In this document: piece by piece, positions 17,150-25,659 of the stretch | How the letters are laid out: each line of letters opens with the position of its first letter | How positions within the stretch are numbered: the stretch's first letter is position 1 | NCBI RefSeq assembly: GCF_002157835.1 | Contig: NZ_CP020809.1 | Span: forward strand, 4,960,001 to 5,024,000 | Direction: 5' to 3' | Length of the DNA stretch: 64,000 nt | DNA from: Mycobacterium dioxanotrophicus | GTDB lineage: Bacteria > Actinomycetota > Actinomycetes > Mycobacteriales > Mycobacteriaceae | Program-made: the position numbers and the translations under genes | The notes under the pieces: generated by a model | Told to the model about the DNA's origin: nothing | Database searches by the model: none | What the model saw: the letters and a program-made list of their open reading frames with translations, nothing else

Positions 17150-17893
17150 GTGGCAAAGCAACCGACCGCGGAGAAGCGTCAGCGCCGCGAACGAGGATCC
17201 ATCAACCCCGACGACATCATCGCCGGCGCGTTCGAACTCGCCGAGCAGGTATCGATCGACAACCTCAGCATGCCGCTGCTCGGTAAACACCTCGGCGTCG
17301 GTGTCACGAGCATCTACTGGTACTTCCGCAAGAAGGACGATCTGCTCAACGCGATGACCGATCGCGCATTGCGCGAATTCGTCGTCGCGACGCCGTATGT
17401 GGAAGCCAAGGATTGGCGCGAGTCACTCGCCAACCACGCGCGGACGATGCGCACGGCGTTCATGGGCAATCCCATCCTCTGTGATCTGATCCTGATCCGG
17501 TCGGCACTGAGTCCGCGAGCCGCACGCCTGGGCGTCCAGGAGATGGAAACCGCGATCAGTGGTCTGGTCGAAGCCGGACTTTCGGTCGAGGACGCGTTCG
17601 ACACCTATTCGGCGGTCTCTGTGCACGTCCGCGGATCGGTGGTGCTGCACCGGCTCTACGAGAAGAACCGGGCCAACGACAACGCGCCAGGCGATTACGA
17701 GGAGACCATGGTGATCGACCCCGAGACCACTCCCCTCATCGCGCAGGTGACCGGTGAAGGCCACCGCATCGGCGCCGCCGACGAGAAGAACTTCGAGTAC
17801 GGCCTGGAATGCATCCTCGACCATGCTGCGCGGTTGATCGAGCAGGGCGCGAAGCCCGCCAAGAAGGCGCCGGGCCGCCGTAAGGCGGTCTGA
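17150..17893 (+). CDS. TetR family regulator, candidate master regulator of the 1-24 kb island
   Basis: A 247-residue TetR protein. The helix-turn-helix lies near residues 20-65 with LSMPLLGKHLGVGVTSIYWY and FRKKDDLLNAM; the C-terminal ligand domain extends to about 230 and a basic tail (KPAKKAPGRRKAV) follows. GTG 17150 is preceded by GGAGGTG, better than ATG 17135. It sits centrally in the island, divergent from a crotonase and beside an operator cluster of the type found throughout the island. It is therefore the best candidate for binding that operator; the TetR at 6531 is the alternative. Ligand is probably a pathway CoA ester (inference). Confidence 0.9.
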   Translation: MAKQPTAEKRQRRERGSINPDDIIAGAFELAEQVSIDNLSMPLLGKHLGVGVTSIYWYFRKKDDLLNAMTDRALREFVVATPYVEAKDWRESLANHARTMRTAFMGNPILCDLILIRSALSPRAARLGVQEMETAISGLVEAGLSVEDAFDTYSAVSVHVRGSVVLHRLYEKNRANDNAPGDYEETMVIDPETTPLIAQVTGEGHRIGAADEKNFEYGLECILDHAARLIEQGAKPAKKAPGRRKAV

Positions 17894-17902
17894 CCCAGTC
17901 GA

Positions 17903-19078
17903 CTACACCTCGATCACGACTGCGCCGCCCTGCCCGCCACCGGCACACATGGCGGCTACGCCGATGCCACCGCCACGGCGCCGCAGCTCGTAGACCAACG
18001 TGGTGACCATGCGCGCACCGGAGGCGGCGATGGGATGCCCGAGGCTGCAGCCACTTCCGGAGAAGTTGACCAATTCTTCATCGAGACCGTATTCGCGAAC
18101 CGCCGCGATCGGGACCGATGCGAAGGCCTCGTTGATCTCCCACAGCGCCACGTCAGAAGGCTTGAGCCCGGCGCGGTCGAGCACTTTGCCGATCACCTTG
18201 ACCCCACCCAGACCGGTGTCGCGCGCCGCGACTCCGACTGCGGCCCAAGCCTTGACAGTGGCCAGCACACCGAGTCGCTCGGCGGCGGCGTAGTCCGCAT
18301 CGACGAGCGTGACAGCAGCGGCAGCATCGTTGGTGCCGCTGCTGTTGCCCGCGGTGATGGAGAATCCTTCGATCTCCGGGTGCAGGACCTTGAGCTCCGC
18401 CAACTTCTCGGCAGTCGTGCCGCGACGCGGGTGCTCGTCAACGCTGAACTCGACCACCGAGCCGTCCGGTTGGGTCACCTTCAACGGCACGATCTCGTCG
18501 AGGAACCGGCCCTCGTCGATCGCCGCGATGGCACGTTGATGCGACCGGGCCGCCCAGGCGTCCATCTCCTCGCGGGTGATCCCAGCGGCCTGTGCGGTGT
18601 TCCACCCGACCGTGATCGACATGTCCCGCATCGGTGCGTCGGGGGTTTCCACGTGCGTGGGCGTCATCCAGGGTTCGATGAAGGTCAGCTCCGGGCCCGG
18701 CACCCGCCATTTCATCAGCGGGGACGACGACAGCGATTGCACACCGCCCGCCACCAGGACCCGCTCCATGCCGGAGCCGATCTGCGCCGACGCGTTGCCG
18801 ATCGCGGTGAGGCTGCCCGCACAGTGCCGATTCACCGACTGCCCCGGGACGGACTCCCAGCCCAGGGCGTCTGCGGCGTAGCGCGCGATGTCGCCCCCAC
18901 CGTAGTTCGATTCCGCGAAGATGAGGTCGTCGATGGTCTCGGGAGCGATGCCGGCACGACGGACGACCTCGGGCAGGACGGTGGTGATCAGGGTTTCGGG
19001 CGGCGTGTTGACCAACGTGCCCTTGAAAGACCGGCCGATGGCGGTGCGGGCTGCACCGACGATGACGGGTGTCGGCAT
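17903..19078 (-). CDS. Acetyl-CoA acyltransferase (FadA-type thiolase)
   Basis: A 391-residue classical thiolase that cleaves 3-oxoacyl-CoA with CoA. Seen: nucleophilic Cys in NRHCAGS near residue 85, the substrate loop GNSSGTNDAAAA, NEAFAS, GHPIAASGAR with the catalytic His, and CAGGGQG with the second Cys. All key residues are present, unlike the Ltp-type protein at 4067. Converges on the TetR with a 9-bp gap. An operator-like site at 19110 precedes it. Confidence 0.93.
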   Translation of the reverse strand: MPTPVIVGAARTAIGRSFKGTLVNTPPETLITTVLPEVVRRAGIAPETIDDLIFAESNYGGGDIARYAADALGWESVPGQSVNRHCAGSLTAIGNASAQIGSGMERVLVAGGVQSLSSSPLMKWRVPGPELTFIEPWMTPTHVETPDAPMRDMSITVGWNTAQAAGITREEMDAWAARSHQRAIAAIDEGRFLDEIVPLKVTQPDGSVVEFSVDEHPRRGTTAEKLAELKVLHPEIEGFSITAGNSSGTNDAAAAVTLVDADYAAAERLGVLATVKAWAAVGVAARDTGLGGVKVIGKVLDRAGLKPSDVALWEINEAFASVPIAAVREYGLDEELVNFSGSGCSLGHPIAASGARMVTTLVYELRRRGGGIGVAAMCAGGGQGGAVVIEV

Positions 19079-19109
19079 GTTTCCACCTTTACGATATTGG
19101 TTGATAATG

Positions 19110-19133
19110 TAAACGTAGCACCTACTGTAGGTG
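19110..19133. promoter_or_regulatory. Operator-like site before fadA-type thiolase
   Basis: TAAACGTAG (19110-19118) and CTACTGTAG (19122-19130) have the 3-bp spacing of the island operator. In addition CACCTACTGTAGGTG (19119-19133) is a perfect palindrome about its central base. It lies 32 bp upstream of the thiolase start. Confidence 0.5.
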
Positions 19134-19150
19134 CCGCGACACGCGGTTGG

Positions 19151-20017
19151 CTACTGCGGCTCGGGAACGTGGAAATGCTCGTCACGCATGCGGAACGCCT
19201 CTTTGGTGCCGTGCTCGGCGCGCGTCTTGACGAAGTTGAATTCGCCGGGTGAGAACTGCAGGTTGGTTCCGTAGGCGTGGAAGAGGTAACTCGCGACCTC
19301 CTCGCCCTGGTACGCCTGACTCTGCTCGACGAGTCGGAACGCTTCCTTGGCGATGACGACGCCGTCGGCCGGCATCTTGGCCGCCTTGGCCGCCCAGTAC
19401 TGCGCCCTGGACCGAACCTGATCGGCGTCGCACGTGTCGGTGAAGATGCCGAGGTGTTCGATCGCGCGGGCTTCGATGATGTCGCCGGTGAGCAGCATGC
19501 GCCGGGCCAACACCGGGCCGAGGCGATGGAAGAACATGTGCAGGCTGCCCAGCGCGGGGCCGAGGAACCGAGTGGCAGGCATGCCGATCTTGGTGTCGCG
19601 CGCGATCACGGAGATATCGGTCATCAACGCCATCTCGAACCCTCCCCCGAGCGCATATCCCCCAATCTCGCCCACGGTGATCTTCGGAAAGCCCATGAAA
19701 TTGTGGTAGAACCCAAAGGTCCTGCGGTCCACGGTCAGTCGACGACGCTGACTGGGCCTGCTCTCGTCGGTCCGCGTGTTTCCATCGCCATACCAACCGT
19801 AGGCATTGTTCATGTCCGCCCCGGTGCTGAAGACCCCTCCGGCACCCCGCAACAGCACCACGGTGAGGTCATCGTCGTCGGCAACGATGTCCAGGTAGCG
19901 GGCGACCGCGTCCCGCATGACCGCGTCGTAGGAGTTGCGCCGTGTGGGATTGTTGAACGTGATGGTGGCGATGCGGTGATCCGCGTCGACCTCGAAGAGC
20001 ACCCGGTCATCGGTCAT
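19151..20017 (-). CDS. Enoyl-CoA hydratase/isomerase family protein
   Basis: Crotonase-fold protein of 288 residues, somewhat longer than the 260 usual. Seen: GAGGVFSTGADMNNAYGWYGDG, where Ser-Thr replaces the common FCAG, EIGGYALGGGFEMALMTD for the second oxyanion segment, and FLGPALGSLHMFFHRLGP. A positively charged insert near residues 80-100 and a longer C-terminus distinguish it from the neighbours. Divergent from the crotonase at 20201. Could be a hydratase, isomerase or CoA-ester hydrolase. Confidence 0.88.
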   Translation of the reverse strand: MTDDRVLFEVDADHRIATITFNNPTRRNSYDAVMRDAVARYLDIVADDDDLTVVLLRGAGGVFSTGADMNNAYGWYGDGNTRTDESRPSQRRRLTVDRRTFGFYHNFMGFPKITVGEIGGYALGGGFEMALMTDISVIARDTKIGMPATRFLGPALGSLHMFFHRLGPVLARRMLLTGDIIEARAIEHLGIFTDTCDADQVRSRAQYWAAKAAKMPADGVVIAKEAFRLVEQSQAYQGEEVASYLFHAYGTNLQFSPGEFNFVKTRAEHGTKEAFRMRDEHFHVPEPQ

Positions 20018-20155
20018 GCGAAATCAGCCTCGCTTCAAGGGTTTTGCAGTTTCGACGCCACGATCTCGGCGATCCGAGGCGGCCGGAGGCGCGACGCTCG
20101 TCCTTCCATCGGCGACCTTTCCTTGCTAATTTGTACAGGATATTAACCGCATCAC

Positions 20156-20176
20156 CTACTGTATGGTCAACGGTAT
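20156..20176. promoter_or_regulatory. TTACTGTAA-type operator between divergent crotonases
   Basis: Arms CTACTGTAT (20156-20164) and CAACGGTAT (20168-20176) with a 3-bp spacer match the island operator at 7 and 6 of 9 positions. It lies 25 bp before the GTG at 20201 and 139 bp before the divergent start at 20017. Confidence 0.55.
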
Positions 20177-20200
20177 GTACCTGGAAAGGGTCGCACACAG

Positions 20201-20983
20201 GTGATCACCACAGCCAGCGACGGCGCCGTCCTGCGCATCACCATCGAACGCTCCGACCGGCGTAACTCGTTGGACCACACTATGATCGACATGCTGGCCA
20301 CCACCCTGACCGCCGCCGCGTCCGACGACTCGCTGCGGGCAGTGGCCATCACAGGCGCAGGAAAAGACTTCTGTGCCGGTGCCGATTGGATTGCCACCAA
20401 CAGCACCGGCCCCCGTCCCCGTTCCGGTGATCTGGTGCGGCGTATCCCGCACGGCGCACACCGGATCATCGAACTGGTCGCGACCATCCAACTGCCGGTC
20501 GTGTGCGCAGTGAAAGGCTGGGCGGTCGGACTCGGCTGTAACCTGGCACTGGCCGCCGATTTCACCGTGGCCGAGCATGGCGCGACCTTCTGGGAACCCT
20601 TCCTCAGCCGTGGTTTCAGCCCCGATTCGGGAGGGACGTGGTTGCTCCCGCGACTGGCCGGCGTGGCCCGCGCCAGGCGGATGCTGCTACTGGGCGAGAA
20701 GATCACCGGAACACAAGCCGCCGACTGGGGACTCATCCACGACGCCGTGCCCGCCGACGAGGTCGACGCCGCAGCAGACGCATTGCTGGCCCGGTTGGCC
20801 GCCGGGCCGACGGTGGCCCTTGGCCTGGCCAAGCAGGCCATCGCCTACGGCCAGCACGCCACGCTGAACCAGTCCATGAACCAGGAACTGTTCAATCTTG
20901 AGCTTGCCTGCCGCACCAGTGATTTCAAGGAAGGCCTGGCGGCCTTCCGGGAGCGGCGGGACCCCGACTTCCAAGGGCGCTAG
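20201..20983 (+). CDS. Enoyl-CoA hydratase (crotonase family)
   Basis: A 260-residue crotonase starting at GTG 20201. Seen: GAGKDFCAGADW for the first oxyanion segment, VKGWAVGLGCNLALAAD for the second, and FLSRGFSPDSGGTWLLPRLAG where the acidic catalytic residue is replaced by Asp-Ser, suggesting isomerase- or dehalogenase-like chemistry rather than simple hydration. First of a four-gene plus-strand operon (crotonase, crotonase, crotonase, ligase). Gap to the next gene is 22 bp. Confidence 0.91.
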   Translation: MITTASDGAVLRITIERSDRRNSLDHTMIDMLATTLTAAASDDSLRAVAITGAGKDFCAGADWIATNSTGPRPRSGDLVRRIPHGAHRIIELVATIQLPVVCAVKGWAVGLGCNLALAADFTVAEHGATFWEPFLSRGFSPDSGGTWLLPRLAGVARARRMLLLGEKITGTQAADWGLIHDAVPADEVDAAADALLARLAAGPTVALGLAKQAIAYGQHATLNQSMNQELFNLELACRTSDFKEGLAAFRERRDPDFQGR

Positions 20984-21005
20984 ACACCGGCAGTGAGGAA
21001 CTCAA

Positions 21006-21809
21006 TTGACCTATGACACCATCAAATACGAGGTCGACGGGCACAAGGCAACCATCACGCTGAACCGTCCCGACGCCCTCAACGCGTTGTCGCCGCACAT
21101 GATCACCGAACTGCGCGCCGCCTACGATCAAGCCGAGGGCGACGACGACGTCTGGCTGCTGATCGTCACCGGTAGCGGCCGGGCATTCTGCACCGGCGCG
21201 GACGTCAAAGAGATTCCCGCCGACGGCAAGGTCATCTACGAGCGGCCCTACCTGTCCACCTACGACCAGTGGGAGGCGCCCCAGGAGGGCACTCCCCCGT
21301 TCCGCCGGATGGCCAAGCCGGTTCTGGCCGCGATCAACGGAATCTGTTGCGGCGCAGGGCTGGACTGGGTGACCACGGGAGACATCGTGATCGCCTCGGA
21401 CAAGGCGACATTCTTCGACCCACATGTGAGCATCGGTCTGGTCGCCGCCCGCGAGATGGTTCGCCTGGCCCGCGCACTACCGCGGTCGGTCGCGTTGCGG
21501 ATGGCGTTGATGGGCAAGCACGAGCGGATGAGCGCCGAGCGGGCCTACGAGCTGGGCATGATCACCGAGGTGGTCGAGCATGACGAGCTGCTGCAGCGTG
21601 CCCACGAGATCGCCGACATCGTGAACTCCAATGCGCCGCTGGCTGTTCGGGGTACCCGGCTGGCCATCCACAAGACCCTCGACCTGCCGCTGCTCGAAGG
21701 CGAGATCCTGGCCGAGACGTTCCGCGAACGCGTGGTGCGCACCGAGGACGCCCGCGAAGGGCCGCAGGCGTTCGTGGAGAAGCGCAAGCCCAACTGGCAG
21801 GCCCGGTGA
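21006..21809 (+). CDS. Enoyl-CoA hydratase family protein
   Basis: A 267-residue crotonase with a TTG start at 21006, preceded by GTGAGGAACTC. Seen: GSGRAFCTGADVKEIP, INGICCGAGLDWVTTGD and FFDPHVSIGLVAAREMVRLARALP. The FFDPHVS segment and the following ALRMALMGKHERM are shared with the next gene (FFDSHVS and LRMALMGNDERV), so 21006 and 21809 are tandem duplicates that have diverged. The stop overlaps the next start as TGATG. May be paired subunits or act on successive intermediates. Confidence 0.91.
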   Translation: MTYDTIKYEVDGHKATITLNRPDALNALSPHMITELRAAYDQAEGDDDVWLLIVTGSGRAFCTGADVKEIPADGKVIYERPYLSTYDQWEAPQEGTPPFRRMAKPVLAAINGICCGAGLDWVTTGDIVIASDKATFFDPHVSIGLVAAREMVRLARALPRSVALRMALMGKHERMSAERAYELGMITEVVEHDELLQRAHEIADIVNSNAPLAVRGTRLAIHKTLDLPLLEGEILAETFRERVVRTEDAREGPQAFVEKRKPNWQAR

Positions 21810-22582
21810 TGGAAACGTTGCTCGTCGACTTCGACCATGAATCACGGGTCGCGACGGTCACGCTGAACCGCCCCGAAGCGCTGAACTCCTTCAACCGCAC
21901 CATGTGTGAGGAGATGCGCGACGTCTGGCGCACCGTCAAGACCGACGAAGGCATCAATGCCGTGGTGCTGCGGGCGGCCGGGGACCGGGCGTTCAGCGCC
22001 GGCCTCGATGTGAAATCCAGCTATGGGCAACCGGATATCGTGTGGAACCACGAGGATCCGGGCGAGCTGTTGAGCCCGAAGTGGCAGAAGATGTGGAAAC
22101 CCGTGGTGTGTGCCGTGCAGGGCATGTGCACGGCCGGCGCGCTCTACTTCGTCAACGAAGCAGACGTGGTGATCTGCTCGACCGACGCGACGTTCTTCGA
22201 TTCCCATGTGAGCGCCGGGCTGGTGTCCGCGCTGGAGCCGGTCGGCCTGATGCGCCGCATCGGATTGGGCGAAACCCTGCGGATGGCGTTGATGGGCAAC
22301 GACGAAAGGGTCGCCGCCGAAACGGCGCTGCGCATCGGCCTGGTCACCGAAGTGGTCGCCCGCGACCATCTTTGGGGACGCGCCCAGCAGATCGCCGCGG
22401 CCATCGCGACCAAACCCCCGACCGCCACGCAGGGCACCGTGAAAGCCATCTGGGAGTCGCTGGACAAGCCGTACCGGGCCGCCATGGATCAGGGCCTCAT
22501 TTACACCCGCCTGGGCAATCCGATCGCCAAGGCCGAATTGACCGCTCGTCCGATCGCCAAGACCGTGCCACGGATTCGTTGA
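21809..22582 (+). CDS. Enoyl-CoA hydratase family protein (tandem paralogue)
   Basis: A 257-residue crotonase. Seen: AAGDRAFSAGLDVKSSYG, VQGMCTAGALYFVNEAD and FFDSHVSAGLVSALEPVGLMRRI. ATG 21809 overlaps the upstream stop (TGATG); GTG 21806 is possible. Paralogue of 21006 through the FFDxHVS and RMALMG segments. Its stop overlaps the ligase start by one base, so three genes are translationally coupled. Confidence 0.91.
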   Translation: METLLVDFDHESRVATVTLNRPEALNSFNRTMCEEMRDVWRTVKTDEGINAVVLRAAGDRAFSAGLDVKSSYGQPDIVWNHEDPGELLSPKWQKMWKPVVCAVQGMCTAGALYFVNEADVVICSTDATFFDSHVSAGLVSALEPVGLMRRIGLGETLRMALMGNDERVAAETALRIGLVTEVVARDHLWGRAQQIAAAIATKPPTATQGTVKAIWESLDKPYRAAMDQGLIYTRLGNPIAKAELTARPIAKTVPRIR

Positions 22583-24024
22583 TGCCACACCCGCTGTCCC
22601 GGCGCATCACTGGGGTGCTCGACCTGCAACCTCAGGCTCGGGCAATCCAGTACGGCGGCGTCTGGTGCAATTGGGGCGAGATCGCCGCATTGGCCCGACA
22701 GATCGGGAAGGTGACCAGTACGGCTCGCGTCGGAATCCTGCTCCGCAACCAGCCTGCCCACGTGGCAGCGGTTCTCGGAGTGCTCGAGGCCGGCGGCACG
22801 GTCGTGGTGATCAACCCGTCGCGTGGCGACGATCGCACCCGGGCCGACATCGCGACGCTCGAGCTCCCCGTGGTGGTCGGCCTGGCCTCCGACATCGCCG
22901 GTCTGATGAGTCCGTCGCCTCACACCACCGTCGTGAGCATCTCCGACCTCCGCTCCCCTGCGACGGTCACGGAGCCGACCACGCCCGCCGTTGACGCCGG
23001 CCGCCCCGGGGTCGCGGTATGGATGTTGACCAGCGGTACCACCGGGCCACCGAAACGCGTCGACCTCACCTACGACATGCTGGCTCGCAGCGTCATGGGC
23101 AACGACCCCGAGAATACAGCTGCGCCAACGGAATTACGACGCGGGGTGGCGATCGTCAACGCGCCTCTGGTGCACGTCGGTGGGGTGTTCCGGGTGCTGC
23201 TGTGCATCGCCGAGGCGCGGCCGTTCGTCCTGCTACCCAAGTTCGAACTCGACCGATGGGCCGACGCCGTACGCGAGCACCGGCCGCGCGCCGTGTCGCT
23301 GGTTCCGGCAGCGCTGCGCATGGTGCTGCACTCGGACCTGACCCGCGAGGACCTCGCCGGTATCCGGGCGGTCACCTCGGGAACCGCGCCGTTGTCGGCC
23401 GACGACGCCGACGCCTTCACCGAGAAGTTCGGCATTCCGGTGCTGACCTCGTACGCCGCCACCGAATTCGGCGGCGGCGTGGCCGGCTGGACCTTGGCCG
23501 ACCACGAGAAATACTGGCGCACCAAGCGGGGCAGCGTCGGCAGGGCCAATCCGGGCGCGCGGCTGCGGGTCGTCGATCACAACGGCATCCCGCGCGAGCC
23601 CGGACAGCAGGGCCTGCTCGAGGTGATACCCGCCCAGGTGAACACCACCGAGTGGATGCGCACCACCGACCTGGCGCGGATCGATGCCGACGGGTTCGTG
23701 TGGATTCTTGGCCGGGCCGATCAGGCCATCATCCGCGGCGGGTTCAAGATCATGCCCGACGACGTGCGGGCCGCACTGGAGAGCCACCCGGCGGTCCGAG
23801 GCGCCGCGGTGATCGGCATCGGCGACGAACGGCTCGGCGAAACCCCGGTGGCCATGGTCGAATTGCACGGTAGCGCCACCGTCGCCGAACTGGTCGATTT
23901 CCTGCAGGGCCGGCTCGCCCGCTACGAGATCCCCACCGCCATGGTCATCGTCGAGGCGATCCCCAGAACACCCTCGGGCAAGCCCGATCTCGTTGCGGTA
24001 CGGGAGCATTTCACCGGCGAGTGA
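22582..24024 (+). CDS. Acyl-CoA synthetase (AMP-binding family)
   Basis: Acyl-AMP-forming ligase of 480 residues, a little short for FadD. Seen: LTSGTTGPPKRVDLTYD as the ATP loop near 145, YAATEFGGG as the adenylate motif, DLARIDADGFVWILGR and the catalytic-lysine segment RTPSGKPD at the C-terminus. The start ATG 22582 overlaps the crotonase stop by one base. In-frame sequence upstream only mirrors the crotonase. Second ligase of the island; perhaps activates a shorter ring-derived acid. Confidence 0.92.
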   Translation: MPHPLSRRITGVLDLQPQARAIQYGGVWCNWGEIAALARQIGKVTSTARVGILLRNQPAHVAAVLGVLEAGGTVVVINPSRGDDRTRADIATLELPVVVGLASDIAGLMSPSPHTTVVSISDLRSPATVTEPTTPAVDAGRPGVAVWMLTSGTTGPPKRVDLTYDMLARSVMGNDPENTAAPTELRRGVAIVNAPLVHVGGVFRVLLCIAEARPFVLLPKFELDRWADAVREHRPRAVSLVPAALRMVLHSDLTREDLAGIRAVTSGTAPLSADDADAFTEKFGIPVLTSYAATEFGGGVAGWTLADHEKYWRTKRGSVGRANPGARLRVVDHNGIPREPGQQGLLEVIPAQVNTTEWMRTTDLARIDADGFVWILGRADQAIIRGGFKIMPDDVRAALESHPAVRGAAVIGIGDERLGETPVAMVELHGSATVAELVDFLQGRLARYEIPTAMVIVEAIPRTPSGKPDLVAVREHFTGE

Positions 24025-24045
24025 GCTCCCGGCCGTTATGTGGCA

Positions 24046-24345
24046 TCACTCCTGACACCACCGCACACATGATCCCCAGTGGTGCGGTTCGGACCATTCG
24101 CAACACATGTGGTGGGCGCGGCGAGCTTGCCGCGGCTCGAACTCCGTGATGATGCGGTCACCGTCGTACCGCGTGACCGCTTCATCGGTTTGCAGATTGA
24201 CGCCGAGCCGCTTCGCTTGCAGTGGCAGCGTGCTGATCGAATACTTCTGACGGGCGTCGGGGTACTTGTCGAACGCTTTCCAGACTTCGGTGAAGAACTC
24301 GACATCGACCGTCGGACCGACAATCTCGTCGTCGCCACAACACAT
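24046..24345 (-). CDS. Small cysteine/histidine-rich protein of unknown function
   Basis: A 99-residue protein that I do not recognise. It begins MCCGDDEIVG and ends with a cluster of Cys, His and Trp: HHMCCEWSEPHHW then two more Cys in the last ten residues. Six Cys and four clustered His in so short a chain suggest a metal site. The middle (FFTEVWKAFDKYPDARQKYSI) looks like an ordinary soluble helical segment. GGGAGGATGCC precedes ATG 24345, a strong ribosome site that supports translation. It follows the CoA transferase in the same direction after 103 bp and converges on the ligase. No signal peptide. Confidence 0.7.
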   Translation of the reverse strand: MCCGDDEIVGPTVDVEFFTEVWKAFDKYPDARQKYSISTLPLQAKRLGVNLQTDEAVTRYDGDRIITEFEPRQARRAHHMCCEWSEPHHWGSCVRWCQE

Positions 24346-24448
24346 GGCATCCTCCCTGGGTGATAACTGCGGGCTCACTGAAAAATATCCACCCGCCCTG
24401 TGGGCAGCACGAGTAGTCCGCTACTCGACTTGCCCGCGACCCGCGGAT

Positions 24449-25636
24449 TCACACGACGGAGTTGGCCCGCAGCTCGGCGATTCGCGCTGCGTCATAGCCG
24501 ATCTCACCGAGCACGTCGTCGGTGTGCTCGCCGAGCAACGGCGCACGGCGACGGATCGATCCCGGCGTCGCCGACATCCGGAATGGTGTTTCGATGATCG
24601 GGACGTCACACGCAGCACCTGGAAACGGCATCCGATGCAGGTAGCCCATGGCCTGCACATGGGGGTCGTCGAGCACATCTTGGGTCGAATGCAGCGGCGC
24701 CGCAGGCATTTTGGCCGCTTCCAACAGCGTCAGCACCTCGGCCTTGGACTTGTCGGCACACCAGTCGGCCATGATGTCGTTGAGGATGTCCCCGTTGGCC
24801 CACCTGGTGTCGTCATCGGCGAAGCGCGGGTCGTCGAACAGCTCGTCCCGTCCGACCAGCCGGCACCACCGTTTGAACATCGGCTGCCCGGCGACCTGCA
24901 GCAACACCCACTGTTCGTCGGCGGTGCGGTAGAGGTCGCACGGCGCCACCGAGGCGCCCCGGTTGCCCATCCTGGGTTTGTCGACCTGCAGCAGTTCCCG
25001 CTCGATCAAAAACGCGTTGGACAACATGAGCGCGGTCGGCAACAGCGCACCCTCGACGTGCTGCCCTTCACCCGTCCGGTCCCGGTGATAGAGCGCCATC
25101 ATCACCCCGATCGTCAGCGTCAACGCTGTCCCGAAGTCCGCGTACGGCACCACAGTTCGGATCGGGAGGTCCGGCAGACCCTGCCGATAGACCGCGCCGG
25201 ACATCACCTGGCCGGCCCCGTCGAACCCGATCTTGTCGCTGTACGGGCCGCCTTCGCCGTAGGCGGTGGCGCTGGCCAGGATGATGTCCGGCTTGACCGC
25301 TTTGAGCGATTGGTAGTCCAGACCGCTGGCCCGCATGCCCGCCGCAGGCATGTTGGCGACGACAATGTCGGACCGGGCCACCAGGCGCCGGGTGATCTCC
25401 GCACCGTCGGGCGTCGTCGAATCCAGGGTGAGCGAACGCTTGTTGCGATTGCACTGCAGAAACGTGCCGCCCTCGCCGCTTTCGGTGACGGCCTGCACCC
25501 AGCGGTCCTCGCCGCCCTCGCGCTTCTCCACCCGCAACACGTCGGCGCCCATGTCCGCCAGGATCGCGCTGCACCATGGCGCCGCGATGAACCGGCCGTA
25601 GTCGAGAACCCGAATCCCGTCGAGAACGCCTGGCAT
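24449..25636 (-). CDS. CoA transferase, CaiB/BaiF (class III) family
   Basis: Transfers CoA from an acyl-CoA donor to a carboxylic acid. 395 residues, normal length. Seen: the N-terminal VLDYGRFIAAPWCSAILADMGADV with the CoA-binding region, RNKRSLTLD, and DFGTALTLTIGVMMALYHRDRTGEGQ in the centre. The catalytic Asp expected in this family would be the Asp of YADFGTA or close by. ATG 25636 is the family N-terminus. Follows the GntR gene by 23 bp. Likely activates the substrate of region 2 without ATP. Confidence 0.92.
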   Translation of the reverse strand: MPGVLDGIRVLDYGRFIAAPWCSAILADMGADVLRVEKREGGEDRWVQAVTESGEGGTFLQCNRNKRSLTLDSTTPDGAEITRRLVARSDIVVANMPAAGMRASGLDYQSLKAVKPDIILASATAYGEGGPYSDKIGFDGAGQVMSGAVYRQGLPDLPIRTVVPYADFGTALTLTIGVMMALYHRDRTGEGQHVEGALLPTALMLSNAFLIERELLQVDKPRMGNRGASVAPCDLYRTADEQWVLLQVAGQPMFKRWCRLVGRDELFDDPRFADDDTRWANGDILNDIMADWCADKSKAEVLTLLEAAKMPAAPLHSTQDVLDDPHVQAMGYLHRMPFPGAACDVPIIETPFRMSATPGSIRRRAPLLGEHTDDVLGEIGYDAARIAELRANSVV

Positions 25637-25659
25637 ACACTCACCTTCCTCTCGTACCG

